A stretch of DNA of 64,000 nucleotides from Microvelia longipes (GCA_018340805.1 JACMZG010001914.1:21278593-21342592), one strand, 5' to 3'. Shown: positions 47,137 through 59,259, numbered from the stretch's first letter. Notes: generated from the letters alone by a model not told the origin. Program-made: numbers and translations.

Positions 47137-48142
47137 TGTAATATTTATTCATAATTTCAATAAATAAATAATTGAAAGGGCATTATAAATCTTTTAGAAG
47201 AGGTTGCGCTAATTGTGAAACACATACTAAAGTATTATAACATTATGAACTGAACATATTTTTTATAAAATGAAAAAGAACTTATCCATAAAATGAAGAA
47301 ATAATTATTTTCCTTTATTTGTTGTTTATAAATATCCTTTTACTCTCTCCCCTTGCTTCCCACTTTTTTTACCTCTCCTCTTTATATATGTATATATAAT
47401 CCTTTTGTTTCTTCTTTACTTCTTCTTTTTGTGTTTTGAAGACCTCGCTCGATATCATTTTTAAGGACTTATGCCATCGAATTTCAAGTTTTGTAAAAAT
47501 GGATAAATATTTACTTCCGATCTCTTTGTGTAGTTGTTTCCTAAAATCTTAGATTTCTCTAATTAACTATGACACAGAATAAGTCTGATTGCTATTTTTC
47601 CATGCTATAGAAATGTGCCTTGAGTTGATAATTTTATGATTTAATTTTTAGGAAAATTTGACCATTATTTCGGATAACGTTTGAGTACTTTTTTTTTATT
47701 TATTTATTTATTGATTTGACATTATCCTATTGTTAATTTTTTATTCATGATGGAAATAAAGACTTTATTTATTTATTTACTATAAGATGGTCCTAAATGG
47801 TCTTAATATTTATGGCCCTTTTTAATCACACTCGTTATAATACTTATAATAGGTATAACTAACTAAGAAATCTTATAATAGGTATAAAAGTACCTTACCT
47901 AAAATATCCTGTAAAAGGCAAAAACGCAACCCCTGGACCTTATACTTCTTTTCGCCGAGTAATAGTTGTGGTTTTTAAGACGTTATACCTGTTTTATAGG
48001 GTTCGAGATATTTGTAAAGTCGATTATTGAACTAAATTTAAACCTCTTCTCTGTAACTCAAACTATGTTTTTCCTTTGAAAATTCGTTTTAAATACTCTT
48101 CCTCAATACCGTGGGTTTAGTGCAGTAGTACTCTGGTTGCAA
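47137..48142. other. Non-coding; possible LINE 3' tail at 47695-47785
   Basis: Two (TTTA)n stretches flank atgatggaaataaagacttt, which resembles a polyadenylation signal with a simple-repeat tail as left by some LINEs. No coding part remains. Confidence 0.35.
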
Positions 48143-48240
48143 CACGTCCAGCACTATTGACGTACTTGCTGTACGACCAGCACTATTATATCAGTGCTTG
48201 CTGTACGACCCGTACTATTATATCAGTACTGATATAATAT
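48143..48240. repeat. Tandem array (~38 bp unit) ending in a 22 bp palindrome
   Basis: cttgctgtacgaccagcact and attatatcagt(g/a)c recur 2-3 times. The last copy runs into the perfect palindrome attatatcagtactgatataat written as two 11 bp halves (attatatcagt, actgatataat) at 48214-48236. Confidence 0.8.
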
Positions 48241-48329
48241 TTTTGGCTGAAAGCTCGAGTGTTGCCCTACTTGCTGATGATGGTGTTAAGCCAAACCTGG
48301 TCCAGGTTATATTAAGCAATCATATCAAG

Positions 48330-48498
48330 CAAAGTTAGAATTTTCTGCTTTGAAATTGATTTATTTTTAAGGATTAACGTAGCAATTTAGAATATTAGTC
48401 CTATACTATGAAATTCATATGTTTTAAGGATTAACGAAGCAAGTTAGAATACCACTCCTATGCTTTGAAATTGGTATTTAAGTATTAACGAAGCCATT
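48330..48498. repeat. Tandem array, ~70 bp unit, about 2.5 copies
   Basis: Each unit has aaggattaacg(t/a)agca, ttagaat and a ctttgaaatt phrase. Confidence 0.75.
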
Positions 48499-48519
48499 TC
48501 AAAGTGGCGAAGATATCCT

Positions 48520-48578
48520 CTCCGAATCCTAAATGAGGAAAAGTTTTGGAATACCTTCCTCCGATCCCGATTTGTTGC
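48520..48578 (-). repeat. F1 5' tip fragment
   Basis: aatgaggaaaagttttggaa and gatcccgattt match the minus-strand F1 start as seen at 35995-36045. Confidence 0.45.
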
Positions 48579-49009
48579 TATATTCCTAAATTTTATTGAC
48601 TAGAAAATTATTCTATAGATTATATTAATTATGTTTCAAAAATAAAAAAAGTAAATAAGAAAGTTTCATTTCTTTTAAGAATCTGTCAGGTTTATTTTCT
48701 TTCTGAATAATTGTTCTATTCATTATAATAAAAGAAGATGAAAACAAACTAACTATAATACTAACAAGAGGTCATAAAGGACTAAGTTTCATAACTTGTG
48801 TTTAAAGATGCACGACCAGGAAGATACGGTACCCTGAGCAACTTAGTGACACCTTACCTCTGTCGTAACAACTATCTGCCCAGACAACTATCTGACAAAA
48901 ACTATAGAGGCGCCATGTGTGGGTGGAAGTTATTTAAATAAATTTAAGTAGTGAGTTAGCATCTCAAGATTATTTAAGGGAAGTATTGATTGAAATATAT
49001 AATATATTA
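48579..49009. other. Non-coding, no gene recognised
   Basis: No organised feature. Confidence 0.35.
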
Positions 49010-49412
49010 TAAGTATTTAAAGTATTTTTTAAATGATTAACTATAATATATATACATTTTAAGGTGATTTAATATAATAATAATAACATTTTAAAGTATT
49101 ATTAAAATATATATTAATATGGTCTTAAAGTATTATTACTATAATAGATACATTTTAAGGGTTGATTAAAATATTACTAGTAACATTATTAAAGTATTAT
49201 TAAAATATATTATAATATACTTAAAGTATTGATTAAAAATATATAATAGATTACATGTAAAGTATTGATTAAAATATTAAATAATGTACATTTTAAAGTA
49301 TTGATTAAAAATATATAATAGGTATATTTAAAGTATTGATTAAAATATATTAAATATATTTTAAAGATTGATTAAATATATAATAAATATACATTTTAAA
49401 GTATTGTATACT
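49010..49412. repeat. Minisatellite, ~9 copies of a ~45 bp unit
   Basis: The unit is close to ttaaagtattgattaaaata followed by tataataatatacatt. Copies are 40-50 bp with indels. Confidence 0.85.
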
Positions 49413-49470
49413 ATACAATATAATACTATACTCTCTTATACTATACTTATAGTATACTCTATACAATACT
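49413..49470. repeat. tactata-rich low-complexity tract
   Basis: tatactatacaatataatac and related heptamers. Confidence 0.65.
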
Positions 49471-50377
49471 TTTTTTATTTATTTACACACCCGGGGCTTG
49501 CCCTCTGTGACGCCGAGGCCAAAAGCAGACAACCAAAATTTCCTAACCTCGTTTTCGTGTGAAAAATTAACGCTTTCTCAATACTATACTGCAAAATGAA
49601 AATTATTTAGCCAACATAAAATATACACCAAAAGAAGTAAAAAAAAATAAACCAGACGCAAAATAAAACTATCCAAAGTAAATTTTTGAGAAATTGCCAT
49701 ACAAATCCCGCGGATTTATATTTTATATTTTTTATTTAACTTGAAAATTCAAATTTAAATTTCCGTTATAGGGATTGATTAAGATTTGAAAAACTTTTTC
49801 ACCTCTTGAGGTATGGATATAAGGTATAAGGATACGTTACTTTATATGCTTTACTTATTATACTTATATATATGCTTAAATTATTATGCTTATATATGCT
49901 TATATATGATTAACTTATTATGCTTAGCTCAATTACTCTAGTTTTGTGTTTAACTCGTAATATCCAACATTCTATATCCCCCCCACCTTTTAAATATTCC
50001 GTATAAAAATATACTTTTACATAGATTTTTTCTTTAGTTTGTTAGTTAAGACCTTATTTCTCGCACGCAATGAAGTCTGATTTTTGATAAAAATACCTCC
50101 AAACTTTTACTTTGTTACGTTTTTAAATCGATTAGTAAAGGTTGGAGTAAGTAGGGAATCTTATATCTGACACATTTTATTAACTATTTTCTATTTTTTT
50201 TCTTACTGTTATAGTCTTTTGGGTTTCTATGAAGTTGCATCAGATCTGTTTCATTCATTATATTTTAAATTTTATTTAAAATGATTTTGACACCAACTAA
50301 AACTCGTTTGCACAAAATCTATACCTCGAACTGTAATTGACACAAAAACACATTCATAATACTACATAATATATATA

Positions 50378-50420
<43 letters not shown>

Positions 50421-50858
50421 TTTATTTGTTTGATTTATATGACATCTGTAAGGTTTTTGTGCTGGTATGAGGAGAAGCGATATTTAGGAAGGGGGTTTCT
50501 CCTAGTTCTATCCTGACTGATACAGTCAGCTTTAGTGTTTAAGTAAGAATGAATACCCTTTCCTAAGTCGCGCTGTATCCAATAAACGATGTTTTGTCGT
50601 AAAAAAGTAGGTTCAGTTGTTAGTTAAATCGAGTTCATGTTTTCTTTAGTTACCAAAGTTGCTTGAAAACATAAACATGTATGGCTCCAAGGCGGCCCAC
50701 AATACGAAATTTATGTAACTACCAGCCAAAATGCCGTTTATTAGCTAATGATAATAAAACAATAAATAATACAAAACAACAACCAATCTACAAAAAGACT
50801 GACTCAGTGCTCCCTAGAGCACAGACAGTACTTGCATTGGCTAGTATTGCTAGGGGCG
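49471..50858. other. Non-coding, with a (TA)n tract at 50368-50420
   Basis: 49485-49560 (cacccggggcttgccctctg) is a GC-richer phrase, perhaps related to the repeat starting at 39660. 49850-49925 is a short tatatgctta repeat. The 62-codon frame at 50681 runs into the next minisatellite and is not recognised. Confidence 0.4.
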
Positions 50859-51025
50859 AAGGCCCGTGAAGCAGTGGCTAGAAAGCTATTGCCAGAGACC
50901 GAAGGCCCGTGAAGCAGTGGCTAGAAAGCTATTGCCAGAGACTAAAGACCCGTGTAGCAGTGGCTAGAAAGCTATTGCCAGAGACCGAAGGCCCGTTAAG
51001 CAGAGACTAGAAGACTCAGAGGCCG
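50859..51025. repeat. Minisatellite, ~4 copies of a 44 bp unit
   Basis: The unit is close to gaaggcccgtgaagcagtgg, ctagaaagctattgccagag, acc. Copies 1-3 are nearly identical and the fourth is decayed. The base composition is clearly less AT-rich than the surroundings. Confidence 0.92.
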
Positions 51026-51221
51026 AAGGAAGATAAAGTTACATATAAAAATGTTTATATTCTAAGAAGAGCAGATTCTAATGTGGTGAGAAAGCATACT
51101 GGACACAAAAAATGCTGCTTTATAGTAATTTATTTTTCCGAAATTCTGCTTTCTTCATAACGTAATCGTACTCCATTTTTTAAATCTTTTCGTTTATGCT
51201 TAGAATTTTGACGTTAAATAT

Positions 51222-51255
51222 TCATTCAGCGAGAATTTGAATTCTCGCTGAATGA
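51222..51255. repeat. 34 bp near-perfect palindrome
   Basis: tcattcagcgagaatt and aattctcgctgaatga flank a 2 bp centre. Confidence 0.88.
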
Positions 51256-51417
51256 TTCTCCTCTGGTTTGAACCTATCTTGTCTGTAAATGATTTCTTTA
51301 CATTTATATGATACTTTGTACATCTTTTGGTTAAAAATGAATAAGAATGCTGTTTTATGTGTAGTTCAGTAAGCTAATTTCCTGTCTCCCACATATCATG
51401 AGTAGACAGGTAGTGTA

Positions 51418-51449
51418 AATCCTTCCTTTATAAGTATAAGGAAGGAATA
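51418..51449. repeat. Hairpin
   Basis: atccttccttta and taaggaaggaat pair around a taagta-type loop. Confidence 0.8.
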
Positions 51450-51795
51450 AAAATTATCTTAAAAAATCTCCACTTTTCCTTCGCGAATTTAAAAATTTAA
51501 ATCATTGATTTTTGATGAATGATCCTTGAAATTATAGACAAAATAACCTTAAATAGTAATCCGGTCATTTAACAGAATTCTCTTGCTTTTAATGTTATTT
51601 ATGTAATACAGATCAACCAAGAAGTATTCAATAAGGATGTTGACACTTGTTTCGTGTATAATAGTGATTCCAGTAAATTCTTTCGTCACTGTATATTTGT
51701 TATTAAAGTATATTATGCTACTAGGCAGCAAAATGGAATTTTGCGAGCGAGTTTCATTAATTAGCCCACGAGCCGAAAGCAAGGACAAACAATAA

Positions 51796-51993
51796 AAATT
51801 TCCTTATTACATCGGATTCGCTACGCATATTTTCTACTTCGGGCTCGCTTTGCTTGTCCTCAAGATATGCAGGTCGTTTAATTTATACTGCTACACGTTT
51901 ATAGACTCGCTTCGCTCGTCCTCATATAGTAAATACATTCGTTTCATTCCCAGTGGTCATTTATCCAGACACTGACCACGCTCGATGATAGTG
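51796..51993 (+). repeat. F1 dispersed repeat, 5' fragment
   Basis: cggattcgctacgcatattt, gggctcgctttgcttgtcct and agactcgcttcgctcgtcct appear in F1 order, then cactgaccacgctcgatga. The sequence then leaves the family. Confidence 0.75.
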
Positions 51994-52313
51994 ACTGCTG
52001 TAGTCATCACGTTCCTTAGGCATTGTATTACCTGGAACAAGGAATTGTTTCAGGCTTCTTTAAATTCTATTGAACTGTAAGCAACTGTTGACCTTACGAT
52101 TTTTCTAACTAAAACTCCCATCTGTATTTTAAACGACCCAACCTTTAGAACGTTCTGTTTTCACCCCACTCTCTCACCCATTCCCCCTTTCCTATTCTTT
52201 TAATGCTTATTTCGATTGTTTAAAATTAAATTAACTTTTTTTCAACTTAATATATTTTTTAAACACATTTAATCATTTTATGTGCAAAAACATTGCAAAT
52301 ACTCTATTTGATA
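51994..52313. other. Non-coding
   Basis: Pyrimidine-rich at 52150-52195, otherwise nothing. Confidence 0.35.
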
Positions 52314-52355
52314 CAATGAGAAAAAGTTCCGAGGTATCACATACCCGATTATTTT
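52314..52355 (-). repeat. F1 5' tip fragment, opposite orientation
   Basis: caatgagaaaaagttccgag, then gtatcacatacccgatta. It is the reverse complement of an F1 start and lies 320 bp from the plus-strand fragment, so the pair forms an inverted arrangement. Confidence 0.65.
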
Positions 52356-52724
52356 TTATTTGGAGTGAATGAGATGTGTCAATTTTAGTCAAAATTGAAT
52401 TATATAAATGAACTTAATGTCATTGAAATAATGTCAGGTATCTATTATATTAAATAATAACATTGCTAAGAAGCATTAGGACTTTTTATAATACTTTTAA
52501 AAACATTCAGTCCGTACAGTAAGTTTTAATTGTTAATTGTAAGTAATTACTTTTTTTACAAACAATTGGCTTGTGGGTTAGTGCTTCAGATAAATCTATG
52601 TGCCAAGTTTCATTTTGATTAAAGTAAGCGTTAGTGAAATAGTGTGAGACAAAGGAAACGTCTAAATATAAACCATTGACATGTATTTACGGAAACAGCA
52701 CGACAAGCAGAATAGATTTCTCTA

Positions 52725-52800
52725 CATCCCCTCCGCTGCATTCATACCGGGTAGCTCGTTAGCGGAATTTTCTATGAAAATTCGCTAATATAAATAACTA
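52725..52800 (+). repeat. F2 tail fragment
   Basis: tacatcccctccgctgcatt and gaaaattcgctaatataaa match the F2 3' end. Confidence 0.45.
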
Positions 52801-53159
52801 ATTATATATTAATTAATATATATTCATATTTGCATTTGAATAGTTCTTTATATAAAAATTTATTAATTGTCCTTAAGCGATTTATTTTTATTATTATTAT
52901 AAATTTTTATTTTTTTGTTTCCATAATTAAATTTAAGTGTTTTCCCCCCATTAAGTGGATGCTTAGTGTTCGAAGGTATTTTAATAAACACAGTCTGAAG
53001 TAATAATAACTTACAATTAAAAATAAAATAAAATAAATAAATAAATATAAGAAATATGTAGAAACATATAAGAGTATTGAATACAAAAAAAATTATAAAC
53101 AAAGACAAGTAAAGGATACATTAATTGAAGAGAAGGATGAGGTACTGGTAGTTATTCAA

Positions 53160-53715
53160 TTTACAAGATCAAGATCAATAGAGTTTAAGAAAACGTTAAA
53201 AATGTGGATGAGGTCTGAGTTGATTAAAGTTGGAAGAGGCGGAGGCAGCTAACTCCTTTTGTCATAAGTTCCTTCATCATTTTGCTCGCTGCTGCTCAAA
53301 GACTACGCAGTCAAATACTAAATGGTTCCAATCTTGTTCAGATGTGTTATCGCAGGGGCAGTTTGGTGTGGGTACTATATTAAAGCAGTGTAAAGACTTT
53401 TTATGTTTCCCGTGACCAGTGAGGACCATGGTAAGTTTTCCATTCAATATTGAGGGCGTTTGTTGCCTATTTTTACAGTAGGGAAGAACTCTTTAGTTAT
53501 TGAAGCTTTCGTAGTAGTTCTCCAATCATTTTCCCAAGATAATAACGTATTTCTTTCCTCTTCTTTCAGAAAAGCACTCTTAGGAGGCAAGCAGGGCAGA
53601 AGTTGACTGGCTTGGTCTCTCGCTGCTGTTTTAGCCAACTGATCAGCTCTTTCATTACCGGAAGTTTTGTTGTGTGCTTTGACCCAACCGATTTCAATTA
53701 ACAATTGTTTTTCCT
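53160..53715 (-). pseudogene. LINE RNase H / C-terminal fragment, mirror copy
   Basis: Reverse-complement copy of 61174-61737. The readable part (53704-53444) has IGWVKAHNKTSGNERADQLA, the RNase H block with the fourth catalytic Asp. A 1-base difference near 53470 shifts the frame, and part of the C-terminal Trp-Pro-Pro region is deleted around 53240. It is broken where the right-arm copy is open, so the right-arm copy is the better one. Confidence 0.85.
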
Positions 53716-53900
53716 CCTTTACTTATATATTCTATATCTATACACTTCTATATCTATATATTCTATATCTATACTCTTCTATATCTATATATCTTATATT
53801 ATTCTATATTCTATTCTCTATCTATATTCGATATCTATCTATATTCTATATCTTCTATATCTATTATACTTCTATATCTATATATATCTACTGTATTTTT
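53715..53900. repeat. (TATCTA)n-type microsatellite
   Basis: tatatctatata/ttctatatctata units; the mirror copy is at 60990-61168. Low-complexity Tyr/Ile/Ser frames are artefacts. Confidence 0.9.
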
Positions 53901-53986
53901 TTGAGCACTAACGTGAAGCAAAATCGAGTGAGAGCAGTATCGATGAACGCTACTGTCACACTAATGATACTATCACACAAATCATA

Positions 53987-54016
53987 GTTTCATTATCATT
54001 TAAATGATAATGAAAC
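53987..54016. repeat. Perfect 30 bp palindrome (left arm copy)
   Basis: gtttcattatcattt is followed directly by aaatgataatgaaac. The same 30 bp occurs at 60865-60894. Confidence 0.9.
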
Positions 54017-54059
54017 TTACGTTTTTACTGTTAAAAGACAAAGGAAGCGAGTCCGAAGA

Positions 54060-54071
54060 CATATATATATA

Positions 54072-54127
<56 letters not shown>
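54060..54127. repeat. (TA)n microsatellite at the transposon's left border
   Basis: TA run with two interruptions, ending exactly where cagggtgg begins. A Tc1/mariner element inserts at TA, so a TA tract is a natural target, but it also hides the target-site duplication. Confidence 0.9.
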
Positions 54128-54146
54128 CAGGGTGGAACATTTCAGA

Positions 54147-55088
54147 TGCACACCCCTGCTAAATGGTTTAAAATGGAGATAGAGAGTCGGGAAAGTCTCC
54201 ACCTAGGTAATCGACCTCAGTGACCTCAAATATGTCATTTTTTTTTGGTAACTATTTGGCAAATATGGTAATTTATTACCCAAAATAGTAATTCCTCGTA
54301 ACTTTAAAAAGTTAAATTAGAGCATACCATGATATGAACATTTTTGAAAACTACATTATGTTCTGAGAAATTTGATACCAATATCATAAAATTCCGGTAA
54401 TTTTTCTACGACCTATTGTGTAACATACATACACACTTTTATGCTTGAAAATTATTATATTTTTGGAACAACAAAATGCACACCCTGCTAAAATGGTTAA
54501 AAATGGAGATAGAGAGTCGGGAAAAGTCTCCACCCCTAGGTAATCGACCTCAGTGACCTCAAATATGTCATTATTTTTTTTGGTAACTATTTGGCAAATA
54601 TGGTAATTTTATTACCCAAAATAGTAATTCCTCGGTAACTTTAAAAAGTTAAATTAGAGATACCATGATATAAACATTTTTGAAAACTACATTATGTTCT
54701 GAAAATTTGATACCATATCAAAATTCCGGTAATTTTTTACGACCTATTGTGTAACATACATACACACTTTTATGCTTGAAAAATTATATTTTTGGAACAA
54801 CAAAATGCACCCCCTGCTAAAATGGTTAAAATGGAGATAGAGAGTCGGGAAAAGTCTCCACCCCTAGGTAATCGCTCAGTGACCTCAAATATGTCATTAT
54901 TTTTTGGTAACTATTTGCAAATATGGTAATTTATTACCCAAAATAGTAATTCCTCGGTAACTTTAAAAAGTTAAATTAGAGCATACCATGATATGAACAT
55001 TTTTGAAAACTACATTATGTTCTGAGAAATTTGATACCAATATCATAAAACTCCGGTAATTTTTCTACGACCTATTGTGTAACATACA
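54147..55088. repeat. Left TIR satellite, 3 copies of a ~330 bp unit
   Basis: Unit starts (tgcacacccc) at 54147, 54477 and 54806, so the period is 329-330 bp. Each has ggagatagagagtcgggaaa, cgacctcagtgacctcaaat, ttggtaactatttggcaaat, attacccaaaatagtaattc, ttctacgacctattgtgtaa and (units 1-2) a cttttatgcttgaaaa end. The third unit stops at its 3' border at about 55088. Confidence 0.95.
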
Positions 55089-55099
55089 TTCATAGCAGA

Positions 55100-55775
55100 T
55101 AGAGTTATAGATTAGAGAGTTAGAAATAAGTTTTTGAGTAGATTATTTGGGATGGAGGGGGTGGGGTTGTAGATAGATGTGATATTTGAGATAGATTAGA
55201 TACCTATATAATTTTTGAGTAGATTGGGGGGGGAGTAGATAGATGTCATATTTGAGATAGATTAAATAGTTTTAATTATTTTTTTGTATAGATTTGGGGG
55301 GGGGAGTAGATAGATGTCATATTTGAGATAGATTAAATAGTTTTAAATTATTTTTTTGTATGGATTTGGGGGGGGGGGAGTAGATAGATGTGATATTTGA
55401 GATAGATTAGATAGTTATAAATTAGTTTTTGAAGATATTGGGGGGGGGGGGAGGGGAGTAGATAGATGTGATGTTTGAGATAGATTAGATAGTTATAAAT
55501 TAGTTTTTAAATAGATTTGGGGAGGGAGTAATAGATGTGATATTTGAGATAGATTAGATAGTTATAAATTAGTTTTTTGAAGAGATTTGGGGGGGGGGAG
55601 TAGATAGATGTGATGTTTGAGATAGATTAGATAGTTATAAATTAGTTTTTAAATAGATTTGGGGAGGAGTAGATGGATGTGATATTTGAGATAGATAGAT
55701 AGTTATAAATTAGTTTTGAAGAGATTTGGGGAGGGGGTAGATGGATAGGTAAACTTTTTAGATAGGTTAATAATT
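55100..55775. repeat. G-rich minisatellite, ~9 copies of a 70-78 bp unit
   Basis: The unit is close to agtagatagatgtgatattt, gagatagattagatagttat, aaattagtttttgaagagat plus ttgggggggg. The G run varies from 4 to 12. Copies start near 55165, 55231, 55306, 55379, 55458, 55530, 55600, 55668 and 55738. G-runs this regular could form G-quadruplexes on this strand. Confidence 0.92.
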
Positions 55776-55862
55776 TAGAATTAATATTAGGACTTAGATG
55801 GATTTGAGAGGTCTAGGATTACTGATATAAGATATAGGAAGGATTAAGAAATTTAGGTTATT

Positions 55863-56941
55863 TCAGGAAAGGTGTTCAAAGTGTTGCCCATTTTCTTGCT
55901 GACATCGTCTGATTCTATTGCTAAATGATCTTAGGGCTAAATTTATCTCGCGGCGGATAGTGAGGAAATGGCATTTCTTATTAGTCTTCATATTTTCTGG
56001 AGTTGTTGGTCTCTCCTTTAAACCATATCTTTAAGACGCCCAAAGGTAAAAATCCAAGGGTGTAAGATCCGGAGATCTAGGGGGCCATGCACATGTACCT
56101 CTCGGCCTATCCATCTTCTATGAAACTCCTGATCCAGTGCTCCTAACTCCCCGAGAGAAGTGAGCCGGCGCACCATCAAGTTGGATCCACATTGATTGAC
56201 GAAGACGCATTGGAAGGTGCTCAGTGAGTACTGGAAGTTCATTTTCCAGAAAATCTAAAACATTCTTCCATTAAGCGCTCTGTCAAAATATGGACCAATT
56301 ATCTGGCCACTGATGATCCCACACCAGGTGTTAACTGACCACCGGTGTTGAGAATCCACTTCTCTCAGCCAGTGAGGGTTCACATCGCTATAATAGTGTA
56401 AATTGTGTCTATTTACACTACCATCGCTGAAAAATGTAGCCTCGTCAGTCCATAGCACTCGTTTACTAAAAAACGTGTTATCTGCCTCCAGCTTCTCTTC
56501 GGCCCACTCACAAAACTCCATCCTTTTAACGTAGTCACCTGGGGTGAGAGCCTGGTGAAGATGTATTTTAAAAGGATGAAATTCATTTCCACGAAGAATT
56601 CGCTGGATGGTAGTGTGGTTGCTACCACATTCCTCAGCTATCTCCTGCTGCTAGCATGAGGATAAGCCGCAACGTATGCCAAAAACAGTAACAAGGTTGT
56701 CGTTGCGGGAAGGCCGTGGTCTATTTTGGTTCGTATGCCAGCAAATGCACCACTTTATACCGATCTCTCGTAAGCGGCGAAACAACTGCCGGTGAGGATG
56801 GCGCCGATCAGGATACCGCTCTCGATATATTCGAGCTGCAGCTCTTCCACTTAATCTAGCTTCTCCATACAACAAGCATGTCTCTAAACTCAATACTTGA
56901 GTAAGAAGGCATGATAAAAAGATGCACAAAGTGAAGAGCAA
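55863..56941 (-). pseudogene. Tc1/mariner-like transposase, frameshifted
   Basis: The broken frames together cover a full-length transposase of ~350 residues. In order: YGEARLSGRAAARIYRERYP and DRRHPHRQLFRRLREIG, an N-terminal helix-turn-helix-type region; an interrupted middle (56520-56650); VLWTDEATFFSDGSVNRHN with the first catalytic Asp; INTW-like VNTWCGIISGQIIGPYF; WIQLDGAPAHFSR with the second Asp; RRWIGR; WPPRSPDLTPLDFYLW with the third acidic residue (Asp) about 40 residues on; GRLKDMV; and a C-terminal RRCQQENGQHFEHL. The frame changes at least four times, and an in-frame stop falls in the segment after the second Asp. The enzyme would cut and paste the element by binding its TIRs, but this copy cannot make it. 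The family, with conserved (D)GAPAHF and GRWIGRGG-type blocks, is common in insects (from memory). Confidence 0.9.
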
Positions 56942-56999
56942 AATGTATAAAAAAAGTGAACAACTCTTTCAAACAGAGTCTGATGAAAGATTAATTATT

Positions 57000-57822
57000 T
57001 TTCTCATATAAAACAATTTATTTATTATCAAAGTATTTATTAGGTATTTAAAACAAGAACAAGGGTCAATTAATTAAAGCGTTAAATTTATTTTGTTGGG
57101 TCTAGTAATTAGTTTAATAAATAGCGACTGAAAGTAAACATTACATTCCTTATCTCAATAAGATTTCCTAAGTTTACTTATATCTTTATCAATAAATATT
57201 GCAAATAAAAAACAAGCAGCCAAAATAATGTCTATCCTAATTTTGATTAGGATCACTTCGCGCCAAATTTTTTTGTTGTTGTTTTTAACTAGCCTTGCAT
57301 TCGGTTGTTGAAAATGTTTTAGCAAACAGCAAATGAAGTTTCATAAAATGAAATCGATAATTTAAATCAGGAGTATTAACATCAATGTGATACGTAAAAG
57401 TCAAGCAAAAGTTACCAATTAAGGAACGTTACCAATTCCTTAATAACGTTTCTACTTAACTCAATTTTCCAACTGGACCTCGAGGTAAAGAATCCTTCCT
57501 TTCTAGTTGAGTAAATAACTATTACCTTAAATAATATTATAAGAAACCATTTTAAAAAAATAAAAACACAACAATTTATCCGAACATAATAAATTATTCT
57601 TCAAGAGTTAATAATATGTAAGTTACTAGTAAAAATAAATTTATTACCCCTTCTGGCAATTTTTCAAACATAACAGTGTGTATGTATGTTAAATAAATAT
57701 AAATATTTAATAAATATTTTTTTTTTGACCTTTACAGGAATTAAATAAATGACAATTAAATACATATAAAAAAACTATACATCCTTAAAGTGCTATTCAA
57801 AATATATCAATGTATACAAAAA
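57000..57822. other. Internal transposon region, non-coding
   Basis: AT-rich sequence between the transposase start side and the right TIR. No coding or structured feature recognised. Confidence 0.4.
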
Positions 57823-59258
57823 TACTGTTCTTACTTTAAAAACAGCCTTTTTTAAATAAAATAAATACGAAAACCATAATAAAAACATGCATAAAACTAT
57901 CTATTCAGGATTAGGTTTTTTAATTTTAAGGTTGACTTTATGTTATCTAATTATCATTTAAAAATCAGTTACACAATAGGTCGTAGAAAAATTACCGGAA
58001 TTTTATGATATTGGTATCAAATTTTCTCAGAACATAATGTAGTTTTCAAAAATGTTCATATCATGGTATGCTCTAATTTAACTTTTTAAAGTTACCGAGG
58101 AATTACTATTTTGGGTAATAAATTACCATATTTGCCAAATAGTTACCAAAAAATAATGACATATTTGAGGTCACTGAGGTCGATTACCTAGGGGTGGAGA
58201 CTTTTCCCGACTCTCTATCTCCATTTTTAACCATTTTAGCAGGGGGTGTGCATTTGTTGTTCCAAAATATAATAATTTTCAAGCATAAAGTGTGTATGTA
58301 TGTTACACAATAGGTCGTAGAAAAATTACCGGAATTTTATGATATTGGTATCAAATTTCTCAGAACATAATGTAGTTTTAAAAATGTTCATATCATGGTA
58401 TGCTCTAATTTAACTTTTTAAAGTACGAGGAATTACTATTTTGGGTAATAAAATTACCATATTTGCCAAATAGTTACCAAAAATAATGACATATTTGAGG
58501 TCACTGAGGTCGATTACCTAGGGTGGAGACTTTCCCGACTCTCTATCTCCATTTTTAACCATTTTAGCAGGGGGTGTGCATTTTGTTGTTCCAAAATATA
58601 ATAATTTCAAGCATAAAAGTGTGTATGTATGTTACACATAGGTCGTAGAAAAATTACGGAATTTATGATATTGGTATCAAATTTCTCAGAACATAATGTA
58701 GTTTTCAAAAATGTTCATATCATGGTATGCTCTAATTTAACTTTTTAAAGTTACCCGAGAATTACTATTTGGGTATAAAATTACCATATTTGCCAAATAG
58801 TTACCAAAAAAATAAACATATTTGAGGTCACTGAGGTCGATTACCTAGGGGTGGAGACTTTTCCCGACTCTCTATCTCCATTTTTAAACATTTTAGCAGG
58901 GGGTGTGCATTTTGTTGTTCCAAAATATAATAATTTTCAAGCATAAAAGTGTGTATGTATGTTACACAATAGGTCGTAGAAAATTACCGGAATTTTATGA
59001 TATTGGTATCAAATTTTTCAGAACATAATGTAGTTTTTCAAAATGTTCATATCATGGTATGCTCTAATTTAACTTTTTAAAGTTACCGAGGAATTATTTT
59101 GGGTAATAAAATTACCATATTTGCCAAATAGTTACCAAAAAAATAATGACATATTGAGGTCACTGAGGTCGATTCCTAGGGGTGGAGACTTTTCCCGACT
59201 CTCTACTCCATTTTTAACCATTTTAGCAGGGGGTGTGCATCTGAAATGTTTCCCCTGG
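57823..59258. repeat. Right TIR region, first copy (4 satellite units)
   Basis: Starts tactgttcttactttaaaaa, followed by ~145 bp of unique sequence and four ~330 bp units (starts near 57971, 58304, 58634 and 58964) on the opposite strand to the left arm. It ends atctgaaatgtttcccctgg (59239-59258), an altered version of the transposon terminus. The next base, 59259, is N. Confidence 0.92.
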
Positions 59259-59259
59259 N
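59259..59259. other. Ambiguous base (N), probable join
   Basis: The only non-ACGT base in the window. It falls exactly where the first right-TIR copy ends and a second copy begins again at tactgttcttac. Confidence 0.95.

Noticed and set aside
50859..51025. CRISPR-like regular 44 bp repeats
   Set aside because: A head-to-tail minisatellite with no spacers.
53667..53987. 106-codon Tyr/Ile/Ser frame
   Set aside because: Translated (tatcta)n microsatellite; its mirror at 60894-61223 is the same.
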